NCBI GenBank assembly: GCA_963556695.1
Contig: CAUWAG010000003.1
Location: 7,564,001-7,628,000 of the forward strand
Origin: Anthostomella pinea
Taxonomy: Eukaryota > Ascomycota > Sordariomycetes > Xylariales > Xylariaceae
Reading direction: 5' to 3'
Length of the DNA stretch: 64,000 bases
Shown: in pieces, positions 11,801-21,695 of the stretch
Layout: each line of letters begins with the position of its first letter
Numbering within the stretch: position 1 is the stretch's first letter
Notes under the pieces: generated by a model
Told to the model about the DNA's origin: nothing
Databases searched by the model: none
What the model saw: the letters and a program-made list of their open reading frames with translations, nothing else
Position numbers and translations under genes: made by a program

Positions 11801-14800
11801 GGACACTAATTCGCAAACTTGGCGGCCGGCTTTGGGCAATCCAAGCAACTCACCCATGCGCGGGGGGTCCAGGTCAAAGTAGCTGTTCCAGGGGACGTCT
11901 ATCCTTTCGGCCTTGGCGATAATGTCTCGAGAGCAACGAGGAAATTGTCTCAGTGGTGTCATTGTAGGCCACATTCGCTTCTCCGCCATCTTGCAGAGAT
12001 CCAACGCTGTCCTACAAACGTTGGACCATCCCTTTTGAAGCGTGATTTCGAAAATGGCACGAAGGATGCGACCAGCAGACTGCGTGACGTAGACCATATC
12101 GGCCATGAGGGCCAGCCCGTCAAGCTTGAGGCGAGAGATGTACGCCTGAAGCAGCACGTTGATCTTTGCGTGAGGCTCTTCGATGCTCTCCTTGACGGGA
12201 ATTGGCACCTTGCCCAGAAGCTTTGCGAGTTCTAGCTTCTCATCTTGGCGAACGGGTATGAACTTGAATTCGGCACTGAGAGCGAAGACTCGGAAGAGTT
12301 CGATCGTCGTGATAGAAGGCTGGATCAACTTGTTGTACGTATCCATCGACCCATGCGTTATGTAGTAGTGGGATGCGATTCTTCCAAGCTCGGTTGCTTT
12401 AACTTTGCCAGTCTTCTCATCGTAGGTGATGAGATTGGACTTCTTCAGCACCACGGCCGCAGAATGTATCAGGTCAACGCGCTTCTGTTCGAGAGCTTCG
12501 TCGTCCTCGTAATCAGCACCGACACTGTACAGCCCAGGCGACCGCAGCATTCTGACAAAGAGGTATGTGTAGCCAAGCCACTCGACTCCTTCATCCCGAC
12601 TTCGAACATTGCCCAAAACAATCTCTGCGTTGAGGTTGTCAACCAGCTTGCTGGCGAATTGACTTTCAATTGGCAATTGCTGGTTCAGAAGTGAAAGGTA
12701 GTACTGCATCTCGTTTTGCGACGTGATGATGATACCTTCACCATAGGTATCGTATTGAGGACGTCCGGCACGACCAAGCATCTGAAGGACATCTTGCGGA
12801 CTCAGCTCGATCCAGCTGCCCTTTTCGGGCGAGTAAACTTGGGTGCCCTTAATGATGACAGTATGCGCTGGCAGGTTGACACCCCATGCAAGAGTTGCAG
12901 TGCAGACAAGAACCTTGATGAGACCAGCCGCAAAAAGACCCTCAACTTCATCACGGTCAACACGATTCATACCTGCATGATGGATGCCGAACCCGTAAGG
13001 TAGGAGATCTTTCAGGTCAGTATTTGAAATGTCGTTTGCGACCTCGTTCAGAGCTTCTCTCGACCCAGCCTCATGATTCAAGATTTGACCGATAGTCTCC
13101 ATCTCCAGAGCCTTGTCGCGGACGTATTTCGCAGTCTTCGCAGTCTCCTTTCGAGAGTGGACGAAGATTAGCATCTGGTTGTGGTGGGTTCCAACATGTT
13201 CGAGGACCTTGTTGTAAGTGATGTCGTTCATCGTCTTGAGTTGCTTGATGGCTTTCTTGTCAGTCACCCCAATGAACTCCTGTTTCAGAGGACATGGACG
13301 GAATGACCCATCGAAATGGAAGAGACCCTTCATAGGGTCCACACGAAGAAAGCTGGCTACATCTCTGTAGTTGGGCAGGGTAGCTGACAGGCCAACAAGC
13401 CGGACCGGGTCTCCGGTTTGCTCTGTCTTTCGTATGGTTCGACTGACTATACTCTCGAGAACGGGTCCACGGTCGTCGTGCAGCAAATGAATTTCGTCGA
13501 TAATGATCAAGCGCACCAGATTTGTGTATGTCAGATCTGTGGCTTTTCTCGTAATGACATCCCATTTTTCAGGTGTTGTGACGATAATCTGCGTTTCTGT
13601 GATTTGCTGCTTGGTAAGTTGGCGATCACCAGTCAACTCAGACACTGTAATGCCGTAAGGCTTAAGACGAGCACCGAAGTTTCCAACTTGCTCCTGGACC
13701 AAAGCCTTCAGAGGTGCGATGTACACGATCTTGAAAGCATCCAAGTCGATCTCGCCCGTTTCCGGATTTCTATGTTTTCCCAGCTCCCGTAGAATCGTCA
13801 ACATGGCTACGTTGGTCTTGCCACTACCAGTTGGTGCACATATCAGCATATTGCCATCGTCCTCAAAGGCAGTTGGATAACACTTTGACTGGATCTTGTT
13901 CAAAGCTTTGGCGGAGCTAAAGGGCCCCCGGGACCACTCAGGCATCTCAGTGATCGGGATATGGGCATCACCGGGTTGGTTGCGCTTCTTCGGAGCCGGA
14001 ACATGGATTTCTTCGTATCCCTTGAATGTCCTCTTGGTGGAGCCTTCGGGGAGTCGAACCTTGGGGTTCGTCATGAGATGGTTACCTTGGTCGAATATGA
14101 GGTTCTCTAGGTTGATGAGTTTTCGTGGTTGTAGACCGCCCACAAGGTGACCTTCTCCCTTCTCGGCTTTAGGGGCCTCGCCGAATGAAGCTGGGACGTC
14201 GATATCCATTTTGATTTCCATCTTTTTCGCCCCTTCATTGCTCTTTTTCCCACGGAATTCATCGAGGATCCATCTGACACCCTCAGAGACCATCTCACGC
14301 TCGACGACCCCCTTTTCTTCCTCGCCCTCTGCCCTGGCTAATCGGGTGAGCCATACAACCTTTTCCCGGTTCTCTATCAGCTTCTGGACGACTTCGTGGT
14401 GTTCGTACTCGAAAAGTTCCATCAAGTCGTTCTCGATTTCTCGGAGCTGCTTTTCTTCTCCACCAGGCTCGTCAGGTTCACCGGATAATATGTGCAATGC
14501 CTCAGCTGTCTTGTCGTGCTGTACGTGGGCGTCGGCGTACAGATTACCGATTTCTCTCTGCAGCCAATACGCGTCGATTTCGCGGGCGGGTATATAGTTC
14601 TTCTCCTTCGATGCTCCCTTTCGCTTCTTGTCCGACACACCGGAGTCGATGACCATCGCGTCCCCGTCAGCCAAGCCAGCCTTTTCAACGTCTCGATCTT
14701 CACCAGCACCTCCAGCCGTTGCACGTTCTTCCAGGCCAGGTAGGTCTTCCTCATCTCCATCAAAGACAACCTCATCGTCTGACGATTCGTCGCGGACTTC

Positions 14801-15526
14801 GTTCACCACGGCATCCTCCTCGTCTTCGCTTTCCTCGTCGAAAACAACAGCAACACCCTGGCGGTCGTCCAACTCGGCGTCGTTCTCGTCTCCGCCGGCT
14901 CCAGTGTCCATCTCCTCGTCGTCATTTTGGGTATCATAATCTGTGAGCTTCTTTCCGAGGTTCACCAGCTCGTTGAACTGCTTGGGATTCAGGGTTGCCC
15001 CTAACAAGTCGTCAACCTCCTTTTTCTTGTCGAAATCTTTCATGTCCTCATCCTTGAGGTATTCGAGCACGGCGTCGGCGGCACTGAGTACGATTTCATG
15101 CGACACGTCGCCGAGATTATTCGCCACGATGTGAAGTATGAGATCGAAAGTGGCACGGGTCGCCGGTGTCCGCGGCCGATACCTCAGTCCCTCCACGAGT
15201 AGGTCTGCCTGGCCGAGAATGCCTGTCGCTCTCATCACCGACGGGTCGGCTTTCCGTTTCTTCTGCTCGCGGGCAAGGATGTCCCGTCCTTCCTGCGCAT
15301 CCCCTCTCTCAATGCCTGCAAGACCGGAGGCCTTCTTCGATTTTGGTACTGATTCGCGCCCAACTCTCGAGCCCATGTCGTTGATTCTCAGTCGGCCGGC
15401 GAGGGACTCGGGGTCGCCAGTGGCTTCGTCGGTTCGCCGCGTAACGAATCGACGGTCCGCCTGGAGAACCAGGTTGGACATAGCCGAGTACTTGTACTGC
15501 GACACATCTCGCTGGTGGTCGGCCAT
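8801..15526 (-). CDS. BRR2: BRR2, U5 snRNP DExD/H-box RNA helicase
   Basis: A nearly uninterrupted reading frame of about 2,223 residues after removing one intron. The start is taken at 15526 (MADHQRDVSQYKYSAMSN, the usual beginning of ascomycete Brr2, with a purine at -3); the open frame extends 27 codons further upstream but without family resemblance. It has two helicase cassettes, each followed by a Sec63-like unit. In the first, APTGSGKT is near residue 563 and DEIH near 675; in the second, APTGSGKT is near 1413 and DELH near 1517. Brr2 unwinds U4/U6 snRNA to activate the spliceosome. A 54-nt intron (9395-9342) with GTATGT, GCTAAT and TGTAG is a multiple of three without a stop, so it hides in the open frame; removing it restores VATEFGIKDIMEF. 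The C-terminus is strongly acidic. Confidence 0.95.
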   Translation of the reverse strand: MADHQRDVSQYKYSAMSNLVLQADRRFVTRRTDEATGDPESLAGRLRINDMGSRVGRESVPKSKKASGLAGIERGDAQEGRDILAREQKKRKADPSVMRATGILGQADLLVEGLRYRPRTPATRATFDLILHIVANNLGDVSHEIVLSAADAVLEYLKDEDMKDFDKKKEVDDLLGATLNPKQFNELVNLGKKLTDYDTQNDDEEMDTGAGGDENDAELDDRQGVAVVFDEESEDEEDAVVNEVRDESSDDEVVFDGDEEDLPGLEERATAGGAGEDRDVEKAGLADGDAMVIDSGVSDKKRKGASKEKNYIPAREIDAYWLQREIGNLYADAHVQHDKTAEALHILSGEPDEPGGEEKQLREIENDLMELFEYEHHEVVQKLIENREKVVWLTRLARAEGEEEKGVVEREMVSEGVRWILDEFRGKKSNEGAKKMEIKMDIDVPASFGEAPKAEKGEGHLVGGLQPRKLINLENLIFDQGNHLMTNPKVRLPEGSTKRTFKGYEEIHVPAPKKRNQPGDAHIPITEMPEWSRGPFSSAKALNKIQSKCYPTAFEDDGNMLICAPTGSGKTNVAMLTILRELGKHRNPETGEIDLDAFKIVYIAPLKALVQEQVGNFGARLKPYGITVSELTGDRQLTKQQITETQIIVTTPEKWDVITRKATDLTYTNLVRLIIIDEIHLLHDDRGPVLESIVSRTIRKTEQTGDPVRLVGLSATLPNYRDVASFLRVDPMKGLFHFDGSFRPCPLKQEFIGVTDKKAIKQLKTMNDITYNKVLEHVGTHHNQMLIFVHSRKETAKTAKYVRDKALEMETIGQILNHEAGSREALNEVANDISNTDLKDLLPYGFGIHHAGMNRVDRDEVEGLFAAGLIKVLVCTATLAWGVNLPAHTVIIKGTQVYSPEKGSWIELSPQDVLQMLGRAGRPQYDTYGEGIIITSQNEMQYYLSLLNQQLPIESQFASKLVDNLNAEIVLGNVRSRDEGVEWLGYTYLFVRMLRSPGLYSVGADYEDDEALEQKRVDLIHSAAVVLKKSNLITYDEKTGKVKATELGRIASHYYITHGSMDTYNKLIQPSITTIELFRVFALSAEFKFIPVRQDEKLELAKLLGKVPIPVKESIEEPHAKINVLLQAYISRLKLDGLALMADMVYVTQSAGRILRAIFEITLQKGWSNVCRTALDLCKMAEKRMWPTMTPLRQFPRCSRDIIAKAERIDVPWNSYFDLDPPRMGELLGLPKAGRQVCELVSKFPRVEIQAQAQPMTRSVLRVELSITPNFEWDDEIHGTAESFWIMVEDCDGEDILFQDQFILRKDYAVSESNEHLVDFTVPITEPMPPNYFISVISDRWMHSETRLPVSFQKLILPEKFPPHTPLLDRQPLPVAALKAKDFSNLYEDWSYFNKIQAQTFNSLYDTDDNVLIGAPTGSGKTVCAEFAILRHWSKPEIGRAVYIAPFQALVDIRYQDWQKRLSHLRGGKEIVKLTGETATDLKLLEKGDLILATPSQWDVLSRQWQRRKNILTVELFIADELHLLGGPQGYIYEIIVSRMHYIRTTASLAMRIVGLSVSLANARDIGEWVDAKKKDIYNFSPHVRPVPLELRIQSFSVPHFPSLMLAMAKPTYLAITELSPDQPALVFVPNRKQTRFSARDILAACLADDDEDRFLHVEVDQLRPLLERVNEEALAEAISHGVGYYHEALSQSDKRIVTHLFNQGAIQVLVASRDVCWELDCVAHLVVVMGTQYFEGREHRYVDYQLSEVLQMFGKALRSSRDGRSRGVLMAPAVRREYFKKFLNEALPVESHLHNYVHDAFVTEVSTKMIESAEDAINWTTFTYFYRRLLANPSYYSLTSATHDGLSNYLSDLVEATLKELTESKIIDFDEDDGSVAPQNAAMIAAYYNISYITMQTFLLSLSARTKLKGILEIVTSATEFESIQIRRHEDTLLRRIYDRVPVKMSEPDYDSPHFKAFVLLQAHFSRMQLPIDLAKDQEVIIAKVLSLLSATVDVLSSDGHLNAMNAMEMSQMVVQAMWDRDSPLKQIPHFSPDVVKVATEFGYVASDGAGSPLANLDCCRIKDIMEFLDAMNPEENPNHGTFIKRLGLSQKQLAETAAFTNNKYPDISLEFEVLDEENVHAGEPAYLNVEIEREVDEEDGEVDTTVHAPFYPVKKLENWWLIVGEESTKTLLAIKRVTISKKLKVRLEYTVPTPGKHDLKLFLMSDSYVGVDQEPTFSVNVAEGMDVDEDEDEDDEDDE

Positions 15527-16200
15527 CTTGACAGGTATTCGTGCTTGGTATGGCCACTCGAATGCCGGGTCGTAGGTGGCGTGCAGGAAGTTAGACGGCT
15601 GGTCCAATGCGATGGGTCAAATGGACGTGAGCGCCGGGTTCGTGCACAACTATCGCATCTGAGAATACAGCGCCAAAAGTGTGCGCTCCAAGTGTGAGGC
15701 AGATTCTGCTGCTCGGCGTGTATCACTGCGTGGTGTTGGATGTTGTGGTAACAGAGTTGTGGCCGCTGCCTTGATCGAAAAAATCAGAGGTTGACTGCTT
15801 CAGTGCTTTCCCCAGGACATGGAGCTAGAGGGAGGGCTGGTGGGGACAATTGGTAGCCAATGAGCAGCTGGCTTCCCTGCGACATACCGCCTCTGATTGG
15901 CCGGACGCCACTGTTTACTTGCAAGTTGTATCGAGTCCAGTGCTGCAGCCTGTAGGTTGATGATAAAATATGCGACATGAAGTGGTGAAGGACCTGAGGA
16001 CCTGGCCAGCTGCTGGCAACCTGGGGTTCGATCGGTCGGTCTTGCCTAAACATCATTCGCACTTGGTCTCCAGTTAGAGATATTGAACAAGCTAGAGATC
16101 TCACAAGAGATCTCACAAGATAAACTCTCAACGGCTCCAGTCGCTGTGCTGTGCCACCCCACTACAACCCTATCCCTTTTCCTGACAGTCTACCACCACC
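15527..16200. promoter_or_regulatory. Divergent promoter region between BRR2 and the coiled-coil gene
   Basis: About 670 bp between two divergent starts, so it must contain the promoters of both genes. A perfect 12-bp tandem pair (GAGATCTCACAA twice) lies at 16095-16118, about 80 bp before the plus-strand ATG. No known factor site is claimed. Confidence 0.45.
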
Positions 16201-17799
16201 ATGGATGAAGACGCTGAGCACGATGCGTGGCTGCTCGAGCAGGCTCGCGCGGCCCTCGAATACCGCATCCGGCCCCAAGAAGAGGTCACGGAGCTGAGAC
16301 GACTCCAGGCGCACCACCTCTCCCAGAGCCTGGGCACGGAGCAGCTCAACAGTCCCTTGTCACTCATCGACGCTGACGCCGAAATCACACCCTCAGACGT
16401 CCTCCAGGCTTCCGCGAGAGAGTTCGCCGAAGCGGCCCTGAAGAACGTCGAGTTCCGCCAGAAATGGACCAAGATACGGGAAGCCCAACTAGCAGCCATG
16501 CCTCCTCCCGCTCCTACTCCGGCTGAAGACAAGGCCAAGGTGGAGGCCGAGGCGAAACTGCTCGAATTACAGCTCGAAGTCAACGCGCTGGAAGAAGAGC
16601 GCGACCGCCTGCTCGCCATCGAAAAGCACCTGGTCGAGCTGGAAAAGATGCCAGCCGCCTCGCCCGATTTTCTGGACCCGGAGGTCATGTACAAGGACTG
16701 CCCCCCTCTGCCCGAGCTGCCGAAGGAGCTCATGGAGGGCTTCACCCAAGACCGCACAGCGCCGGACCAGGAGATCCAGGAGCTGCTCTCGCGGCTGCGC
16801 AAGGAAGACCTGCGCCAGAAGCTGATACTGCAGCGGGACAAGCGGAAGCTGGCGGAGCTGAAGGCCAAGTATCCGATCGACCCCCGCAACCTACCGCCGG
16901 AGGTGCAACTGCATGCGCTGAATGCTGTCAAGGACACCCTCATCAACTGGATCGAGACCATGCTGAGCAAGGCGGGCGAGGACGGAGCCGAGTCGGAGGC
17001 GGGATCACCGAGCAAGCAGCGACAGACGGAACGCGAGAAGTTCGATAGCGAGGCCCAGCTGGCCGATATCCAGAAGGAGTTTGTGCGCCACCTGGAGCTC
17101 CGCAAGGAGGTCATGACTGCGATGGCCCAGCTGAGACAAATATCGATCAACGACAACCCACTGCCCGAAGTAGTCGAGCCCGAGAAGAAGCCGTTGCCCA
17201 GCAAACCTGACCCCCAGGCCTTCCTGCTCACGCCCTACCTCGAGCAACTCCAGGCCATCTCGCGCGAGCAGAAGGGCCTCATACAGGAGAAATCGCACAT
17301 CAACGCGACCCTCGCGAAGCAACAGCAGGACACCAACAAGGTGCTCGACCGCCTTGTAGACGAGAGCCAGCTGCTCCCGAAGTACCCCGCGGCCAAACCC
17401 GGCGACAAGTCCAACAAGACCAGCAGCAGCAGCTTCAGCGAAGCCACGAAGGGAGCCAGCGTCACGGACCAGGTGCAGCCGTGGCTCTTCGCCTCCGACT
17501 CAGCCAAGCTCGCGACCCTCGAGGCCGTCGCCGAGCAGGTCGAGGAGGGCCAGATGGCCATCGACGATGCGATGGAGGCGCTGGACCACGTCCGCAAGCT
17601 GCTCGGCAAGGAAGCGGCTCAGCCGCCGCAGGCCCAAACCAACGAGGGACCGGCCGAGAGCGATCTGTGGCTGGCGGATGAAGAGCGCAAGGTTGGTGGA
17701 GCTCCGGCTAGGAAGAACACGGAGAAAGAGCCGGAGAGGGAAGAGAAGAGCATATGGGCCAAACTCGATGGGAATCTGGGCTTGATCAATGGTGGATAG
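16201..17799 (+). CDS. Coiled-coil protein of unknown function
   Basis: Single exon, 532 residues; the start context ACCACCACC-ATGG is excellent. The protein is rich in Glu, Lys, Leu and Gln with heptad-like spacing at roughly 95-165, 190-230 and 270-380, suggesting long coiled coils. A conspicuous less-charged motif FLDPEVMYKDCPPLPELP lies near residue 160. The C-terminus (from about 480) is polar and ends KLDGNLGLINGG. No catalytic motif, signal peptide or membrane segment is seen. It might be a structural or kinetochore/cytoskeletal adaptor, but nothing in the sequence decides this and I do not recognise the family. It is convergent with RFC2, 274 bp away. The long antisense ORF over 16170-17231 looks like a codon-bias shadow. 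Confidence 0.85.
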   Translation: MDEDAEHDAWLLEQARAALEYRIRPQEEVTELRRLQAHHLSQSLGTEQLNSPLSLIDADAEITPSDVLQASAREFAEAALKNVEFRQKWTKIREAQLAAMPPPAPTPAEDKAKVEAEAKLLELQLEVNALEEERDRLLAIEKHLVELEKMPAASPDFLDPEVMYKDCPPLPELPKELMEGFTQDRTAPDQEIQELLSRLRKEDLRQKLILQRDKRKLAELKAKYPIDPRNLPPEVQLHALNAVKDTLINWIETMLSKAGEDGAESEAGSPSKQRQTEREKFDSEAQLADIQKEFVRHLELRKEVMTAMAQLRQISINDNPLPEVVEPEKKPLPSKPDPQAFLLTPYLEQLQAISREQKGLIQEKSHINATLAKQQQDTNKVLDRLVDESQLLPKYPAAKPGDKSNKTSSSSFSEATKGASVTDQVQPWLFASDSAKLATLEAVAEQVEEGQMAIDDAMEALDHVRKLLGKEAAQPPQAQTNEGPAESDLWLADEERKVGGAPARKNTEKEPEREEKSIWAKLDGNLGLINGG

Positions 17800-18073
17800 A
17801 CGTGAGTGATGTTTGCAGAAACGACATTCACGTGGTCACGTAGACGAGCACGACATGTTTGCAGAAGAGGGCATGGCCCATATGATTGTTCATGAGGCAT
17901 CAGATTTGCCATTTTTGGCGTCCTGTATGTGTAGTAGTACAAAGGCTACATAACTCCTCGCAAGCACATTTTGCCCCATCCCAACGCCATGACCGTAATG
18001 ACGCCTCTTCATGCCCTGGTTCTCATGTATCTGTGCAGCATTGTAGTTTCTGCCAAAGTTGCCTTTCCTGCCC

Positions 18074-19441
18074 TTAACCTTTACCAGCCAGGATATTCGA
18101 TATTCTCAGCGCCAAATCCAGGATCGAGAGGTGCTCATCAGCACCATCCACCAGCCGCTTGTCCACCTCGGAGAAGATCAGCGTGATCTTGTTCTTCGCC
18201 AAATCAGGGATCATCTCGTCGAATATGACGGCTTGGTAAAGCTGTTCGACCTGTTAGAATTCCGTCTGCCGACGGTTTGCGGATGTGCCTTGGATGGGGC
18301 AGCTTACCTGTGTGACGACCTGCCCGGCACTCCACCCATCCGCCACCATGTCCTCGACCACCTTGGCGATGGCCTGGTACGTAGCGCCCGCCGACTTGGG
18401 CTGCATAGCCTTCTGCAGCCTCTCGATCGTCGACTCGGGTATGACGCCCGCAATCTCCTCGACGATCTTGACCGACACCGCCGTAGTCGCAGCAGCACCA
18501 TCCACATCCATCTTATCCGCACCATCGTCGACGTCCTTCTCGATCGCGCCGACGAGCCTCGCAGCACTTTGCAGGAACGTAATCGCCTTTCTCAGATCGC
18601 CCTCGCTGCTCTTAATCAGCGCCTCCACAGCGCCGTCCTCGAGCCCGACGCCCTCGAAGCGCGCAATGTCCTCGAGGCGCCGGCGTGCGTTGCCCTGGTC
18701 CAGGCTCTTGAAGCGGAACTTGCTGCAGCGCGAGGCGAGGGGGTCGATGATGCGCGTGACGTAGTTGCACACCAGGCAGAAGCGCGTGATCTTGCTGTAC
18801 GTCTCCATGGTGCGGCGCAGGGCGCTCTGGGCGTCCTGCGTCATGCTGTCGGCCTCGTCGAGGATGATGATCTTGAAGGGCGGGCACGGGTAGCGCGACT
18901 TGTAGCCCGGCGGCGGGTTGGTCAGCTGCATGCGCGCGAAGTCTTTGACCTTCTCCCGCACGATGGATATGCCGCGCTCGTCCGACGCGTTGAGCTCCAG
19001 CACCCGCGACCTGAACATCTCGGGCCCGTACAGCTCTTTCGCCAGCGCGAGGATCGTCGAGGTCTTGCCCGTTCCGGGGGGCCCGTAGAAGAGCATGTGA
19101 GGAAGCTAGATAGATAGAAGGGCACATGTCAGCAACCGGCACTTGGGATTGAGAGACTTGGTGGTACCCAGGAGTGGCTCACGTTGGAGGCTTGTAAAGT
19201 CCGTTGTAGGACATTGATGGTATGATCTTGGGCTGTGACATCGCTGAGGGTCTTCGGTCGGCTTCGAAAATAGTTTAGCTGTGATACTCCAACATGGGGA
19301 TATTTCGAGCTGTATCGCATACTATTTCTCTACCCAAGGTTGTCTTCTGGCAGACTGCTTTGATTCTTCTGTTTTGGGTGCTGTTGATCCGTTCGCTGCT
19401 GCGGCAGCCTTGCGGGCCTTGAGATCAAAGAAGCTCGACAT
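18074..19441 (-). CDS. RFC2: Replication factor C subunit 2 (clamp loader; human RFC4 orthologue)
   Basis: Four exons: 19441-19323, 19261-19183, 19105-18308 and 18250-18074, 390 residues. The first junction splits a Tyr codon (TA/C) and rebuilds WVEKYRPKTL, the RFC-box signature, which fixes both splice sites. Walker A GPPGTGKT is near residue 74, Walker B LDEADSM near 149 and the sensor/SRC motif SRCSKFRF near 191. A collar-domain helix bundle follows, including [15 protein letters not shown] in the last exon. An alanine-rich [14 protein letters not shown] stretch sits in an insertion. The protein loads PCNA onto primer-template DNA in the five-subunit RFC complex. It resembles yeast Rfc2/human RFC4 more than the other small subunits ([12 protein letters not shown] followed by the longer loop before [13 protein letters not shown]). 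Confidence 0.93.
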
Positions 19442-19893
19442 GTTCACGGCGAAAATCTGACAGTCGATCAATTGTGCTGGTAATGACGGTAGAGGGCAAT
19501 GATCGAACAGCGTGGCGGCGTGGCTGGTCCGGCCTGGGTTTCTTGGACCGGCGAGAACAGGAAAGTCTTGACGCGTAAAGACGCGCTCCAGTTTACTGCC
19601 ATTCATTAAAGTCTGGATTAGGCAGGCGGTGGCTTTCATAATACTCTCCCCACCAGAGCACCCAGCAACCAGCTTACAATGACATCGTTAACAGAAGTTA
19701 CAGACGCGGCATTGAGCAAGATATTAATTAATTGATAAAGAAACAAGTCCATATCAATCTCAAGGACGCAAAGCCATGAACGCCTCCGCCAGCATATTAC
19801 AAACATGCCTCAAGGTATCAATCTTTATGCAAATTAACCCACACCACCGACTTATGCAACCCCGTCCAACAAACGTTTCTCGGACTTCTTTCC
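19442..19893. other. Intergenic upstream of RFC2
   Basis: RFC2 promoter side and 3' flank of the DUF2417 gene. Somewhat AT-rich around 19720-19780; no gene seen. Confidence 0.4.
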
Positions 19894-21695
19894 TCAAGCA
19901 TGATGAACCAGCTGTCGGAGTCTCTTCTCCATGATATCCCGTCCCTCTTGCGTATCCCAGACTTGATGAGGTGCCTCATTGACAATGTCCCAGTGCTGCA
20001 GCTTGTGCGTAATATGGGTCAAGTCTCTCTGCCTGTCCTCCCACTCACTGTCCTCCCGAATCTTGTCGCCAGAACTGATCAGGCCGAGCGGTACACCAGG
20101 ATACTGGATCGCTCTGCTGCTCGCCACATCACGCTTCGACAGTGTGTCTGCCACAAGGTTTTCCTGTAGCTTCGCGAAGACATACTTCCCAGTCTGGTAG
20201 GCGGATTGCCCCCAAACTCGGTCCGCCTTGGTTCGGCCCTTGAACAGTGCTCCCGGGATGCGGTCGAGTCCAAGTGGTGAAAGAACTCCCCTGATCCAGA
20301 GCATAAAACCTCGTCCTGGTGAGCCTACGTGGCTAAGATAGTCCTCGTGTAACGGGTCGATGAGCAGCAGGCCCTTGATCTCGCTGCCATGACGAGCAGA
20401 GAAGATCCGGGAGTAGATGGACCCAATGCCGGCGCTCATAACAACTAGGCATCGTCAGTTTGTGGTCTGTAACGGGATTCAGATTCACATATTGTGCTTA
20501 CCCCAGGGTCCGTCTTCGCCAGCACGAGCTAGAGCTTCGCTGACAGCTTCTACAGCCATTCCTGCAGATAGGGGTGATGGTGCCGTGTCGCTCTGTCTCT
20601 GATCAGTATTACAGCTTCCAGATCAAAGGGCTGTCACTTACCCAGGCGAATCCAGGACGGTCGACAAAACAGTATCGACTGATCGACCCACCCTTGATGG
20701 CGTTGTCTGCGAATTGCCACAGACCATCCTCAACAGGACCCTCACCTCCCTCGAGTAATACCGTTGGCAGCTTTGTGCCGTGCGAGTCTGTGCGGTTACC
20801 ACGGCAGTAGACGTGCATCATGTACTTGTCCCCATCTACCCAGTACAGCTTGCCAGGTGGGGCGAGTCCAGCATCCAGAGCTCGTATAATCAGTGTGCAA
20901 GTGATGAGAAACACGACGATGGCGAGTACGATCATCGAAAGCGTCGACACCAGAACAGCAACCCATTCGCCCAGGCTGCGCCGTGTCTCGGCCCGGCCGG
21001 TAAGTCGCTCCTCCTCTTCGGTCTTGCCCCATTGGACAAGACGATCGGTGACGAGGGTCCATATGGCCATCAAAAGTGCCCCTAATCGAGAATGTCAGCC
21101 CCCGTAGACAGAAGAAAGCATAGACTTCTGACTTACAGAGGACGCTGGCCATGCCGACCCATCCCTCCTCATGTCTCGTTTTCTCCACGGCGAACAACAA
21201 CACGGTGTCGACCACCAAAAGTGCTCCGGTCACGACACTAGCGATCCTCACAGCCTTTGACGGTATGGCGAAGAAGACGAGCGTAAATAGCAGGTTCGCG
21301 AGCGCCAGACTGGTATAGCTGAAGGGGAAGAAACCCGAACCGCGAGTGTGGAATCCAGGCGGCGTTATGAAGGTCGACACGATCAGGATCACCCACCAGA
21401 TGAAGGTAGCGAGAGTGAAGAAGATGGTCAAGTATCTGACCAGTCGAACACTCCATAGATTGTATGGCGACACCTGGGTCTGTCAGCACAAGCACCACAG
21501 CTGGCGCACTCGCCATCGGAGTAGGTTGCCTACTGCTGGGTCGTCGGGACTGAGGTAGTGGGAGCTCTCGACTCGGTTCGGCAACAGGCGGGTATGCTCG
21601 TTCGGGGCCGCATCTCGTCCACCGTCCTGCGAGTCCCTCGCCGGCGAGCCGCCATCTTCCTCGTCTCTCTGAGACGTTCCCCAGAGTTTGTTCAT
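19894..21695 (-). CDS. DUF2417 membrane protein with alpha/beta-hydrolase domain
   Basis: Five exons: 21695-21534, 21473-21137, 21081-20642, 20592-20502 and 20444-19894, about 526 residues. The start MNKLWGTSQRD precedes a polar N-terminus (NEHTRLLPN). About five hydrophobic segments follow, e.g. LTIFFTLATFIWWVILIVS, LALANLLFTLVFFAI and LSMIVLAIVVFLITCTLII. The C-terminal half is an alpha/beta-hydrolase fold: GKLYWVDGDKYMMHVYC, LLEGGEG, SRYCFVDRPGFAW, then the nucleophile-elbow-like VVMSAGIGS and a final IVNEAPHQVW with a possible catalytic His. The family is common in filamentous ascomycetes and sometimes called a mitochondrial integral membrane protein; its substrate is unknown. The exon 1-2 acceptor has two in-frame choices 6 nt apart; the second was preferred because the first lies too close to the branch site. 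Confidence 0.85.

Noticed and set aside
16170..17231. 353-codon minus-strand ORF
   Set aside because: Antisense to the coiled-coil gene, Ser/Arg-rich composition typical of a shadow frame.
18059..19117. 352-codon plus-strand ORF
   Set aside because: Exactly antisense to RFC2 exons; the minus strand has all RFC motifs, so this is a codon-bias shadow.
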